This document shows, piece after piece, positions 32,481 to 41,034 of a DNA stretch of 64,000 nucleotides. The stretch's first letter is position 1. Every line of letters starts with the position of its first letter. The notes below the pieces were generated by a model. The model was given only the letters and a program-made list of their open reading frames with translations. It did not search any database and was not told where the DNA came from. The position numbers and the translations under genes were made by a program. The DNA is from JAPUDS01 sp964536265 (GTDB taxonomy: Bacteria; Patescibacteriota; Saccharimonadia; Saccharimonadales; Saccharimonadaceae). The stretch lies in assembly GCA_964536265.1 (NCBI GenBank), contig CAZHVV010000001.1, forward strand, positions 124,001 to 188,000, read 5' to 3'.

Positions 32481-33610
32481 TGTGCAGTGTTCCTATTGAG
32501 TCGTTGGGATAGCTGCTCGCTAAATTTTTGAACAAGATGTTCTCCCACGCCCAATAGAACACTAGCATCAGCTCTATTAATTTTATTTTCACCCAATGCA
32601 TCCATTACATTTGATGCAAACTTCTGACCGACGCTATTTATCGCATTGGTATAGTAATTACCTCCGGGGCTGCTTGGTGCATCTGAACGTCTCCCTTGTC
32701 GGCGATTCTCAAGCTCAACATAACAAGTATCATCTATCATACCTGTACCGTGCAACCTAATTAATAATGCCTGTTGGCTAACCTTGAAAGCCTTACTCAT
32801 CATTTTGATTGTTTCTTCATCACCTTCTATGTCTGAGCCGAAACGATAATTCTTTATAGCTGGTTCAATCAGAGTTACTGGTAGTAGGATGTGGGCTGTA
32901 AGCTCATTAATATATCTTTCGATATCACTATACTCACTTAAATCACATATACCGGTTGAGTTAAATATTACGTGACAATATTCGTGGATAACAGAGAAGA
33001 TTCTCGCCATTGCATTATCTCCTGTGTTGACGACCATCATTGCATAATCTTCAATCGTAATGCTGAATGCACGCACTGTATCATCCCTTAATCGTTTTTG
33101 GCGTACATACACACCACGTGCTTGAATTGCATTAATCCATAAGTGTAACGCTGTATATTCGTCCTGAGTCTCGACCTGTTGCTGTTGAGTGACTCGTAGA
33201 TATTCCCTTATGCGTTTTGCAGTCTCTTTTGGGCTTAAACTGCTATTTAGATTCGTTGGGCGCTGGATTTTATCATCCGGAAATACTTCCCTCCCAACTT
33301 CCAGCATGTACTTTGCTTCTCGGTAAACATCAGCCAGCCGATCATTTATCTCAACTCGTCTATTGCTCAGGGTTCTATTATCTTGGCCCTTTTCAAAAAC
33401 TTCGGGCTCGTCGATTAAAAAGTATGACCAGGGTTTATTAATATAGTACGCAAGCTTCTCTATGTCATCGAATTCCACCACTGTATCCCTAGCGATAGCT
33501 TCTGATAGATTTACATTTAAGTTAAGATTACTCTGGACATCATCAGCATCCTTTTTACGATTGTGGAGTATGCTCCGCAATCTAGTCGAATTTAGAACGA
33601 TGCTAGCCAT
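32477..33610 (-). CDS. ImmA/IrrE-family metallopeptidase
   Basis: Protein of 377 aa. An N-terminal region of about 70 residues looks like a degenerate DNA-binding helix bundle. The zinc peptidase motif is VIHEYCHVIFN (HExxH, about residues 213-217) with a later ELTAHILLP glutamate-type third ligand. The C-terminal about 100 residues are helical. First gene of a two-gene module with the PIN protein. TATAAT (33621-33626, minus) ends 10 nt before the ATG, and two inverted repeats lie in the promoter. Confidence 0.85.
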   Translation of the reverse strand: MASIVLNSTRLRSILHNRKKDADDVQSNLNLNVNLSEAIARDTVVEFDDIEKLAYYINKPWSYFLIDEPEVFEKGQDNRTLSNRRVEINDRLADVYREAKYMLEVGREVFPDDKIQRPTNLNSSLSPKETAKRIREYLRVTQQQQVETQDEYTALHLWINAIQARGVYVRQKRLRDDTVRAFSITIEDYAMMVVNTGDNAMARIFSVIHEYCHVIFNSTGICDLSEYSDIERYINELTAHILLPVTLIEPAIKNYRFGSDIEGDEETIKMMSKAFKVSQQALLIRLHGTGMIDDTCYVELENRRQGRRSDAPSSPGGNYYTNAINSVGQKFASNVMDALGENKINRADASVLLGVGEHLVQKFSEQLSQRLNRNTAQ

Positions 33611-33620
33611 AATATTTGTT

Positions 33621-33687
33621 ATTATAGTCTACTCTCAAGAGATACTCCAAACAAATACCTGTTTTTGGATATTCCGGTGGGAATACC
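33621..33687 (-). promoter_or_regulatory. Promoter and operator-like repeats of the peptidase-PIN module
   Basis: TATAAT at 33621-33626 (minus). An inverted repeat CTCT-TG-AGAG (33632-33641) lies between -10 and -35. A second, GGTATTCC-CACC-GGAATATCC on the minus strand, lies at 33667-33687. This fits autoregulation by the module. Confidence 0.45.
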
Positions 33688-33723
33688 CAAGTTTACAGGC
33701 AAATTTAATAATAGAGTCTGTCT

Positions 33724-34164
33724 TTAGTCTGTTACTGTAAGCTTCGTTGTAAATTCAGGGTGCTCATGGTCATGAATGCCCCATTCACCTGTTCGCTCGG
33801 GCGTGAATGTGCGTTGCTGTCCTGGCTGTATTGCTTCCATGTTTAGCTCTGGGTTATTTGTGTGGGTGGGGTGTTCGTCGGAAGAAAACTGTAGCACCAG
33901 AGTCGAATCATTCTCGACAGTGACCGTCTTTCCCTTGGCTACGGAGTAGTTCTGTTTATCAAAACCATCGTTGGTAAATAGAATCATGATTCCCGCGGAG
34001 TTGTTAGCGACTGGCGCGGGCTCTTGGGTTTCGGAAGTCGTAGATGTTTGGCTTTCTGAAGTTGTAGATTCCTCTGGTGACTGCGAAGTCAGGAACCACC
34101 ATGTGCCGACACCTGCTAGAGCGACAATAACAATAATGATAATTGTGAGTAAACGTTTAGACAT
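33724..34164 (-). CDS. Cupredoxin-like membrane-anchored protein
   Basis: Protein of 146 aa. One N-terminal helix (about 5-27), a Ser/Thr/Glu linker (about 28-52), then a cupredoxin-like beta domain. Likely metal ligands are histidines in SSDEHPTHTNN and in the C-terminal GEWGIHDHEHPEF. The usual Cys-x-His-x-Met copper loop is replaced by a histidine cluster without cysteine, so it is not a normal blue copper site. It overlaps the ferric-reductase-like gene by 8 nt and has AAAGGAG upstream. Last gene of a redox operon. Confidence 0.78.
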   Translation of the reverse strand: MSKRLLTIIIIVIVALAGVGTWWFLTSQSPEESTTSESQTSTTSETQEPAPVANNSAGIMILFTNDGFDKQNYSVAKGKTVTVENDSTLVLQFSSDEHPTHTNNPELNMEAIQPGQQRTFTPERTGEWGIHDHEHPEFTTKLTVTD

Positions 34165-34792
34165 GCTGCTTCTCCTTTTTATGCTTAAAATCGTAGTAAT
34201 AGGTATACCCTATGACTGTGGCTAAAATGACGCCGTAGATAATCCATATAACACTGAACCAGCCGGATGCGACTTCCCCGCCCAATGAAAGCGCGTGGAA
34301 GAAGATGGCAAACATGGCTGCAACGTTTGCGTATTCGACAAAGCGCCACCATGATGCGTTTTTGTATCGTCGGTGTAGTTCATAGGCCAAAAAGGCAATG
34401 AAGCTGAGGCTACCCAGACCGAGTGCGATTCGTGCACCCGTGTCGACATACACAGACAAGTAACTTGTTGGTGGAAAGCCCAGACCATCAGCCCAAAGTG
34501 TATACATGAAGATACCAGGGTGTAGCAATATCAGCGCCAAAACAAACCAGCTTGTGACGGCAAAGAATGTTCGCAGTGTGCCCTCTTTTGCACCCACAAA
34601 GTTCTGAACTGCACCACTCACGTAGTGGGTCCACATGAGTGTGAATGCCAGTAGGCCGAGCAAAGGAAATAGTTCATACTGCCCTACTTCGCCATCAGCA
34701 AGCCTCACCTGTGCCCACCGAACAATGGCGAGCGTCACAAGCACGGCAGTCCCGACCCATGTACCCAACTGTAGTTTGCGTTCGGTTGTCAT
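34157..34792 (-). CDS. Ferric-reductase-like transmembrane protein
   Basis: Protein of 211 aa, starting at the ATG at 34790-34792, which overlaps the FMN-reductase stop (ATGA) and has AAAGGAG upstream. Six hydrophobic segments are visible. Helix histidines in MWTHYVSG, LLHPGIF, ELHRRYK and FFHALSLG are placed as heme-b ligands would be in the ferric-reductase/MsrQ superfamily. No flavin domain is fused; the flavin enzyme is encoded by the gene just upstream. It may carry electrons across the membrane to the cupredoxin-like protein. Confidence 0.75.
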   Translation of the reverse strand: MTTERKLQLGTWVGTAVLVTLAIVRWAQVRLADGEVGQYELFPLLGLLAFTLMWTHYVSGAVQNFVGAKEGTLRTFFAVTSWFVLALILLHPGIFMYTLWADGLGFPPTSYLSVYVDTGARIALGLGSLSFIAFLAYELHRRYKNASWWRFVEYANVAAMFAIFFHALSLGGEVASGWFSVIWIIYGVILATVIGYTYYYDFKHKKEKQHV

Positions 34793-35349
34793 GAATGTGC
34801 TCCTTTTAGTACACGAGCGAACCATATGAGCTCGTCGTATGCTTTACGAACGTTACTGGTATACATTTCGGTAAATTCGTCGTTCATAATACCTGATTCG
34901 TCAAAGATATCTTGAATCTTCGGGAAATATAGCTCAGGCAGAATATTCACCATGCCCAAGCGGTGACAGACTGGCAAGAGCGCTTCGCATACACGTACAC
35001 CTCCCCATGGTCCGTTACTGACACCAGCAAGTGCAACCGGTTTATGTATGTACGGTCCGTATTCGCTGTCGAGCATGCGCTTGAGACTGCCCGGGATGCT
35101 GTGGTTGTATTCGGGAGTGACAATGAAGTATGCGTCGGCTCTCATGATAATTTCGCCATACCGCGCGTCTTTGCCTTCCGGGTCGTTACCATCGCCAGCA
35201 AAGGTGAAATCTTTTGGGTCTACAAATACTATCTCAACGCCGTCATAGTGCCTGCCCATTTCGGCTACATAGTTAGCTGCATGTACTGATAACCGTTGTT
35301 CTCGTGTCGTCCCAAGGAGGACGGCAATTGTAAGCTGTGTGTTTTCCAT
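34789..35349 (-). CDS. NADPH-dependent FMN reductase family protein
   Basis: Protein of 186 aa. Flavodoxin-like fold: the FMN phosphate loop is LLGTTREQRLS near residue 13, and the TPEYNHSIPGSLKRMLD motif (about 88-104) is the family hallmark. It reduces flavin or quinones with NAD(P)H. The mRNA is probably leaderless: an extended -10 TG-C-TAAACT (35356-35361, minus) ends 6 nt before the ATG. First gene of an operon with the ferric-reductase-like and cupredoxin-like proteins. Confidence 0.9.
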   Translation of the reverse strand: MENTQLTIAVLLGTTREQRLSVHAANYVAEMGRHYDGVEIVFVDPKDFTFAGDGNDPEGKDARYGEIIMRADAYFIVTPEYNHSIPGSLKRMLDSEYGPYIHKPVALAGVSNGPWGGVRVCEALLPVCHRLGMVNILPELYFPKIQDIFDESGIMNDEFTEMYTSNVRKAYDELIWFARVLKGAHS

Positions 35350-35412
35350 ATACCTAGTTTAGCAGAGTTAAAAGCATGTTTTTGGTGGTGCCGGCGGTCT
35401 TGCGGAAAACTT

Positions 35413-35458
35413 ACCAAAGTAAAATGCCCTACCTTACGGCAGAGCATTTTACTTTGGT
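35413..35458 (-). terminator. Inverted repeat folding back on the tRNA-Glu 3' end
   Basis: ACCAAAGTAAAATGC (35413-35427) pairs with GCATTTTACTTTGGT (35444-35458), 15 bp perfect. The arm nearest the tRNA includes its ACCA end. TTTTC follows on the minus strand a few bases later, so it can end transcription, but the precursor would hide the CCA until processed. Confidence 0.7.
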
Positions 35459-35531
35459 GATCCCGGCGGGAGTCGAACCCGCGATTTTCTGGATGAGAAC
35501 CAGACGTCCTGGACCACTAGACGACGGGACC
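35455..35531 (-). tRNA. tRNA-Glu (CTC)
   Basis: Cloverleaf on the minus strand: acceptor GGTCCCG/CGGGATC, D arm with GTCTAGTGG, anticodon stem GTCTGG/CCAGA with loop TTCTCAT (anticodon CTC), T arm GCGGG-TTCGACT-CCCGC, and an encoded CCA. GTCTAGTGG and the anticodon identify glutamate. Confidence 0.95.
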
Positions 35532-35589
35532 TCGTCAGGACAACGGCACAATCTACTCTACCAAAACAGAGGCCATTTGTCGAGATGTA

Positions 35590-35619
35590 TTGACAAAATA
35601 GTTACAAGTATGGTATAAT
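35590..35619 (+). promoter_or_regulatory. Consensus promoter, leaderless GNAT gene
   Basis: TTGACA (35590-35595), 18-bp spacer, TATAAT (35614-35619). The ATG at 35629 is 9 nt after the -10, so transcription should begin within a few bases of the start codon. Confidence 0.8.
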
Positions 35620-35628
35620 TAGGCTAAT

Positions 35629-36252
35629 ATGAGTATCGAAGCTTCCGATGGAGTTCTTCGTATTCGTCAGGCTGTGCCGGACGACGCTGCTCAAATTCTT
35701 GAGCTCACACGCCGTGATTTTGCACGTATTGACCGTGAGCGATTCCCTTTCGTTATGCCAACAGAGGATGAAATCCTGGAGCTCAATCAAGTAATTGATC
35801 GAAGTGCAGAAAACCCAAAAGCAGCGAAGCGTTACGTTGCGTTCGGAGAGAGTGGGATTGAAGCATATATCAAATACGGCTTATGGAAATATGGTGACGC
35901 TGCTCCGTTTACACCTGGTGGATTAGCTCGTGCAAAACTAATGGATGTAGCTGGCAAGTTTGAAAAGCAACGTGGTGTATTTACGCTTGCGACGGCCCGC
36001 GAAGACGGTGATTTAGTTATGGACCCGCTGATTGACGAATTGGTTAAAGGAAGTAAAATCCTTGATTTGAAGGATGCAGGCTATACGCTTAATGCCGCTG
36101 TCATGCCCGAGGATGTCAGGATGCAAGAATTCCTAGAAGAACGCTGCCTTCATGCAACTAGTCTCACGGGCTTAATCCAAATTAAGATTGGCGAACGTGT
36201 CGTAAAAGTTTGCGCGCAGTTATGGCGTGGCGGTCCGAATAGTCAAGATTAG
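35629..36252 (+). CDS. GNAT-like acetyltransferase-fold protein
   Basis: Protein of 207 aa. The N-terminus LRIRQAVPDDAAQILELTRRDF is the usual beta1-alpha1 start of GNAT enzymes. The acetyl-CoA loop (Q/RxxGxG/A) is not clear, so enzymatic activity is uncertain. No membrane helix. Monocistronic, with a consensus promoter and no ribosome site. Confidence 0.55.
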   Translation: MSIEASDGVLRIRQAVPDDAAQILELTRRDFARIDRERFPFVMPTEDEILELNQVIDRSAENPKAAKRYVAFGESGIEAYIKYGLWKYGDAAPFTPGGLARAKLMDVAGKFEKQRGVFTLATAREDGDLVMDPLIDELVKGSKILDLKDAGYTLNAAVMPEDVRMQEFLEERCLHATSLTGLIQIKIGERVVKVCAQLWRGGPNSQD

Positions 36253-36312
36253 TCATACTAATTTCTCTAGTTGTAACTTGTGCTAGTGCGGCTATAATCA
36301 ACTATAGCTGTT

Positions 36313-36885
36313 ATGGATACTCCCACAAGAATTATCACCGCTGCCGAATTCCGCAGGTTCCAAGAGTTGGCACTCTACTTTTTTGGGGCGTCATTTGCGG
36401 CACATTACCTGGAATTCGTGTGGATTTCACTGCGGTATCATGACGTACATATGTTGTCTGTTGTTGAGTCATTTTCCCTCATACCTTTACCGCTTGCTGA
36501 ACCATATGGATTTGGTGCTGTTGCGACCATATTCTTTGTTATTCCCCTTGTGAAAAAATACAAAATAAACCCTGTGGTAACTTTTATAGTTGCGGCCGTG
36601 CTTATGGCCGCAGTTGAATATGTCTGCGCTGCGGTGTTGACGTTAGTTTTCGGACATAATTACTATTGGGATTACAGCAATCACCCGTTTAATCTCCGGG
36701 GCTATATATGTCTTGAAACTAGTCTGTTGTTTGGCATGCTCGCGACAATATTTATCTACTATGTGTACCCATGGGCCGAACAGTCACTGCAGCGAATGAC
36801 TTCCCGGAACATACGTATTGTCTTTACAATTCTAGCTGTACTGTATGCCCTGCATTTCTTGCGCTTAGCAGTTCTAGCTGGTTAG
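36313..36885 (+). CDS. CmpB-like (putative ABC-transporter type IV) membrane protein
   Basis: Protein of 190 aa with about five hydrophobic segments. The motif YYWDYSNHPFNLRGYICLETSLLFG is the signature of the pfam ABC_trans_CmpB family, a group of integral membrane proteins of unclear function despite its name. TTGTAA (36271-36276), 16 bp, TATAAT (36293-36298) gives a very short leader. The gene is convergent with, and overlaps by 4 bp, the FemAB-like gene. Confidence 0.75.
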   Translation: MDTPTRIITAAEFRRFQELALYFFGASFAAHYLEFVWISLRYHDVHMLSVVESFSLIPLPLAEPYGFGAVATIFFVIPLVKKYKINPVVTFIVAAVLMAAVEYVCAAVLTLVFGHNYYWDYSNHPFNLRGYICLETSLLFGMLATIFIYYVYPWAEQSLQRMTSRNIRIVFTILAVLYALHFLRLAVLAG

Positions 36886-37952
36886 TCGTTCTTATGTTTC
36901 CAGGCGCGGTAGGCGCTGATATACCAGTCAAGTTTCCATACGAACCAGTTGTAGCGGAAATCGCGGGCGCGCATGTATGTTTCTTTATAACCACCAAAAC
37001 TACGCTTGAATTCACTGTAGCCATGACGAGGATGTGACGGTTTTCGGTTTTTGTCCCCTACTATCCCCCAGAAATTGTAACGTTCGACTTCTGGTCGATT
37101 TTCCATGCAATATTTCATGATTTCAAAATGCATCGTATGCGGTGCGGACAGCTCTCGGTCAATATCGGTACTAGCGCCATGTAAATAGCTGGCCTCGCGA
37201 CCGTATATAGCTATGAGTGCACCGGCGAGAATTTTACCGTCTTTTTCTGCGAGGAATACTTTTTCATAACCCTTTGGTGAGAGCAGTGGGAATTGAACAC
37301 GATAATGTTCGTCGCGATGTTTGCCTATGCCACCTTTTCGCACGTTCAATTTGTTCAAGATGTCGATAAGCTTTTCGAGGTCCTCGGGGTCAGTACTAGC
37401 ACGGACGGTTACACCTGCCTTTTTTGCTTTGCGAAGATAATACGGTACATTCTTTCGTATGCCGTGTTCGCGCATCCACTCGAGCAAAGTGTCCTCATCT
37501 TTTTGCAAGTCGACACACCATACACGTTCAGCTTGCGTGAAGATAGCTGCTTGGCCTGGGCCGAGGGTATCGAGAGCAGCTTCAGCGGGGTCGCCGCGTT
37601 TCAAGTCTGGGTCAACACGTAGGAAGGCTCCACCCTTGGTCTTGAAATACTCGCGCAGTGCGCTATAGGCAGATGCAACAAGTTTGAGATTTGTGTAATC
37701 CATCACAATACCACGTGGTGCATACCAGAAGAATCCACCGAATTTGAGACGTTGCTTGCTGGCACTGACGACACCGACGAGTTTACCGTCATTGTACACG
37801 CCAAACCGCTCGAAGTCGGCTGATTCCTGGCGCATCACTTCACCCCACTCCCATGTCTGCATGAAAGTTAGATGTGGTTTGTTTTCTGGACGAGCAAGAT
37901 ACTCGTCGAAGACGGTTTGGTCCTCAAGAAATGGTTGAATGGTGCAGTGCAT
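36882..37952 (-). CDS. FemAB/FemX-like peptidoglycan cross-bridge enzyme
   Basis: Protein of 356 aa from the ATG at 37950-37952, with AAAGGAG upstream (a TTG two codons earlier is less likely). Two GNAT-like domains are visible: an N-terminal one with FMQTWEWGEVMRQ and a second with KIDAG-like sequence (AEKDGKILAGALIAIYGREASYLHGAS), as in FemABX enzymes that add amino acids from aminoacyl-tRNA to lipid II. The C-terminus is basic. The coding start overlaps the DegT gene by 29 nt, so they are co-expressed. Confidence 0.88.
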   Translation of the reverse strand: MHCTIQPFLEDQTVFDEYLARPENKPHLTFMQTWEWGEVMRQESADFERFGVYNDGKLVGVVSASKQRLKFGGFFWYAPRGIVMDYTNLKLVASAYSALREYFKTKGGAFLRVDPDLKRGDPAEAALDTLGPGQAAIFTQAERVWCVDLQKDEDTLLEWMREHGIRKNVPYYLRKAKKAGVTVRASTDPEDLEKLIDILNKLNVRKGGIGKHRDEHYRVQFPLLSPKGYEKVFLAEKDGKILAGALIAIYGREASYLHGASTDIDRELSAPHTMHFEIMKYCMENRPEVERYNFWGIVGDKNRKPSHPRHGYSEFKRSFGGYKETYMRARDFRYNWFVWKLDWYISAYRAWKHKND

Positions 37953-39087
37953 TGACAATCTCCTTTGCAGTTTCCTGACTTACATTTGTCGGCAAGTTAA
38001 TGATTCGCGAGGCGCATTGTTCTGCCACCGGATAACTCTCTGGGTCGTAGTTGTATGCGCTGATGTCGTTTGGCCCTGGGAATAGCGTCGGACGATACCA
38101 TTTGCCAATGTACCATCCCTTACTTCGCAGGCTCGTGAAGAGCTCCTCAGCAAGCTCTTTGCTGTCGCAAAGCAGTGGGAAACGTACCAAACAGTCGCTC
38201 GGTGCTACCCCAGCTGGAATCGTCAGTCCTTGCAGTCCGGAAAGCGCTGCCGTGTACAGCGTTGCGCTGTCTTGGCGACGTTTCAGAATATTGTCGTACG
38301 AAGCGATTGCTTGATTGACTCGTTCTACCATCCAGGTTGCAGGCAAACTTGGTGAGTGAGCGTTGTGACCATTTAGCTCACCTGGTGCAATTGGTGGCTC
38401 AAACAGACGGATTGCAAACAGAAAGTTGCGCACCATGGCGGCAAATGTGCGTGGCATATGATTTGTGAAGCGGTTAATAGTCGGATACAAACGAGTTGTA
38501 TAGCTTGTCCATCCGCCAAGTTTTGGCAGTGCGCTCAGGCGCGAGACAAGCTGGTCATGGAATGCCAGGTCACGAATAGTTGGACTAACCCAGACAGCCC
38601 CTCCGAACTTAGTTGGGAGCATTTTTTCAACACCAAAACTATGAATTGAGATATCTGCGACAGGCTTTGTACTATCCTTTGCTACGAGGCCGACTGCGTG
38701 AGCTGAATCTTCAATAAGTAAGAGGTTGTGAGCAGTCGCAAACTCGCGAGCAGCCACCATATTACTGTGTATGCCAAATGTATGTTGCATGACTATTGCC
38801 CGTGCTTCCGCGCTTGCTTCGAGTTGCTCAGTATTGAGCGAGAGTGTGTCGGGTGTAGTGTCGATATACACCGGTATATGTCCGGCGTCAATGATTGGGT
38901 TGAGTGCAGTGAGGCATGTAAATGGCTGCGTTATAATTTCGCCTCGCCCACGCGACTCGGCGATAGTCTCAAACACAACTTGCATGCCGTGGCGTGCTTT
39001 GAAAACCAAGAACCAGTCTTCGGCTCTCGTACCGCTTAAATCGGCCAGGTGTTCAAGGAGCTGGCGCTCTGGGGTTTTGTGTGACAT
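37924..39087 (-). CDS. DegT/DnrJ/EryC1-family PLP aminotransferase
   Basis: Protein of 387 aa. PLP fold type I. The internal aldimine lysine is in HSFGVEKMLPTKFGGAVW, and LLIEDSAHAVG carries the aspartate that binds the pyridine nitrogen. Members usually aminate keto-sugars of surface glycans. The overlap with the FemAB-like gene suggests a joint role in envelope assembly. TATAAT (39101-39106, minus) ends 13 nt before the ATG; short or no leader. Confidence 0.85.
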   Translation of the reverse strand: MSHKTPERQLLEHLADLSGTRAEDWFLVFKARHGMQVVFETIAESRGRGEIITQPFTCLTALNPIIDAGHIPVYIDTTPDTLSLNTEQLEASAEARAIVMQHTFGIHSNMVAAREFATAHNLLLIEDSAHAVGLVAKDSTKPVADISIHSFGVEKMLPTKFGGAVWVSPTIRDLAFHDQLVSRLSALPKLGGWTSYTTRLYPTINRFTNHMPRTFAAMVRNFLFAIRLFEPPIAPGELNGHNAHSPSLPATWMVERVNQAIASYDNILKRRQDSATLYTAALSGLQGLTIPAGVAPSDCLVRFPLLCDSKELAEELFTSLRSKGWYIGKWYRPTLFPGPNDISAYNYDPESYPVAEQCASRIINLPTNVSQETAKEIVNALHHSTIS

Positions 39088-39117
39088 ATCTATACTATTA
39101 ATTATACACGAGCGCAG

Positions 39118-39516
39118 TTATACGGTGTCGATACCGGCGGGTTTCAGCTGTTTGATAATTTCAAGAAGATGTCGCGGTGTGATATCGGCCTTTATGAGGT
39201 AGCCATCGGCACGTGATTCCATGGCAAGTCGCGAAGACTCATCTTGATCGAAATTCGTCAGTACGAGCACACGGCTGTTCGGAATCAAGTCGCGCTGGTC
39301 ATTGCGTAACGAGTCGAGGACTTCACTCCCCTGTGCTTCAGGCAGCATGATATCGAGCAATATAAGGTCATAGACTTTTCCAAGTGCAGCATCGTGACCT
39401 TCTCGGCCAGTGGTGACCCAGTCGACGCTGAAACCAGCATTACGCAAACTGCGGACGTACATCTCACCAATAAAACGGTCATCTTCGACAACAAGAATAG
39501 TTTGAATTTCTGCCAT
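39118..39516 (-). CDS. Single-domain response regulator
   Basis: Protein of 132 aa: a receiver domain only. Acidic pair D12/D13, phospho-acceptor D55 in LLDIMLPE, the conserved threonine in VLTNFD and lysine in YLIKADI. CheY-like, without output domain. It starts 3 nt after the stop of the histidine kinase upstream, its likely partner. The signal must pass to another protein. Confidence 0.92.
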   Translation of the reverse strand: MAEIQTILVVEDDRFIGEMYVRSLRNAGFSVDWVTTGREGHDAALGKVYDLILLDIMLPEAQGSEVLDSLRNDQRDLIPNSRVLVLTNFDQDESSRLAMESRADGYLIKADITPRHLLEIIKQLKPAGIDTV

Positions 39517-39519
39517 AGT

Positions 39520-41034
39520 TTATCCTTTGAACATAGCGTGGTTCTTTATCCAACCACCGCCACTATTTATAATACCTTGATTTGAGTTTTCATCCGCCAA
39601 TAATTTTTCAGCCACCGTACTGTAGATAGGCACCGAGAAGGTAAAAACACTCCCTTCGTTCTCTGTTGAGCGAACGCCTATTGAGCCACCATGTGATTCA
39701 ATAATTGCTCGTGAGATATATAGGCCGAGACCAGTACCGGCGACATTTTGGCGTGAACGTCGTGAACGGTAAAATTTTGTGAAGAGACCACTTACTACTG
39801 AGGCAGGCATGCCGATTCCCGTGTCTTTGATAGAACATTTGACGAAATCACCATCTACAGCTGCAGTAACTTGCACCAGTCCACCCTCGTGTGAGTATTT
39901 GATAGCATTGTCGACAAGATTCGTCATAACTTCACTGAGGCTATTTCTATCGGCAGCCACAGTTGGCAAATCGGGCGGAATAGTCACCTGGAGGAGTCGG
40001 TTTTGCGTGCTAGCGCGCAGTAACAAATCAGGTTCAATAAGGGTGTATATTGCAGCTAGACTATCTTCACGGAGGCTAATTTTCAAATGACGGCGGTCGT
40101 ACCTGGCGACATTCAGAATATTGTTGATATAGCCAGTTAAGCGTGAAGCTGAAACGCTGAGACGCTCAAATAGTGCAACTTGGTCGGGCTGTAGTTTTGG
40201 TTCAAGTTCCTCACGCAGAACATCGATGTACCCATGAATCACGGTGATAGGACCACGAAGTTCGTGGGCTGCCATTGAGACGAAGTCCATGTCATCCTCA
40301 GCTCTTGCGTATTGCTCAGTACGGTCAACGGCGACAATCACTGTGTCGACGCCATTGGCGGTATTACCGTTGTATTGCGCGAACACGTCGTAGATGCGAC
40401 GGTTGGTTTCGTCCGGCAATGCGCTCGGTGTTCGTGGCCAGTATTTCGACTCGCTAACACTGCGCTCGGGCGCTTCTTTGAGCCAGCGGTCGAGGGTATC
40501 CTCACCATCAAACAACAACTTTATATCGGTCTTGCCACGCTCGTTTGTGAGAACGGGCGCGTTGTTGTTTGCGTATACGATTGAGCGTTTAGCGTCGAGT
40601 GCAACAACCCCAATAGGTAAGTCACGCAGTAGTGAGAGCATAATTTTTTTCGAGTCAGCGTTCTTGTCATCGTCTGGTACTTCTGTACGTGTCGCTATCT
40701 CATAAATAGTATCAACCATCAGTTTGAGGCCAGTTTTTTCATGATGAGTACCGTTGACGTTTGGTGGCACAACATCACTCACCTGCTTGGAGACATGCGT
40801 GACAGCTCGAGAGAGAATATCGAGTGGCTCAAGTGCTGGTGGCAATATAAGGAGTAGTGTCACGACCTGAAGAACGAGTGGTGGTACTGACAAAAGAAGG
40901 CTGGTGGCAAGGTCATTTGTCGCAAGGTAAATCATGCTGCAAAAAATAGCCGTCGTGATGATAATCATCGCAAACCAAGCACGTCGAATTCTGCGTGTAT
41001 GATTCCTGGAATAGTCAGCTAATCTTATTGCCAT
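39520..41034 (-). CDS. Membrane sensor histidine kinase
   Basis: Protein of 504 aa. Two helices (about 20-40 and 44-66), a PAS-like domain (about 130-240), HisKA with H257 in SMAAHELRGP, and HATPase motifs NLVDNAIKYS, DTGIGM and GTGLGLYIS. It overlaps the end of the DUF3048 gene by 10 nt and precedes the CheY-like gene by 3 nt: one operon. Confidence 0.93.
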   Translation of the reverse strand: MAIRLADYSRNHTRRIRRAWFAMIIITTAIFCSMIYLATNDLATSLLLSVPPLVLQVVTLLLILPPALEPLDILSRAVTHVSKQVSDVVPPNVNGTHHEKTGLKLMVDTIYEIATRTEVPDDDKNADSKKIMLSLLRDLPIGVVALDAKRSIVYANNNAPVLTNERGKTDIKLLFDGEDTLDRWLKEAPERSVSESKYWPRTPSALPDETNRRIYDVFAQYNGNTANGVDTVIVAVDRTEQYARAEDDMDFVSMAAHELRGPITVIHGYIDVLREELEPKLQPDQVALFERLSVSASRLTGYINNILNVARYDRRHLKISLREDSLAAIYTLIEPDLLLRASTQNRLLQVTIPPDLPTVAADRNSLSEVMTNLVDNAIKYSHEGGLVQVTAAVDGDFVKCSIKDTGIGMPASVVSGLFTKFYRSRRSRQNVAGTGLGLYISRAIIESHGGSIGVRSTENEGSVFTFSVPIYSTVAEKLLADENSNQGIINSGGGWIKNHAMFKG

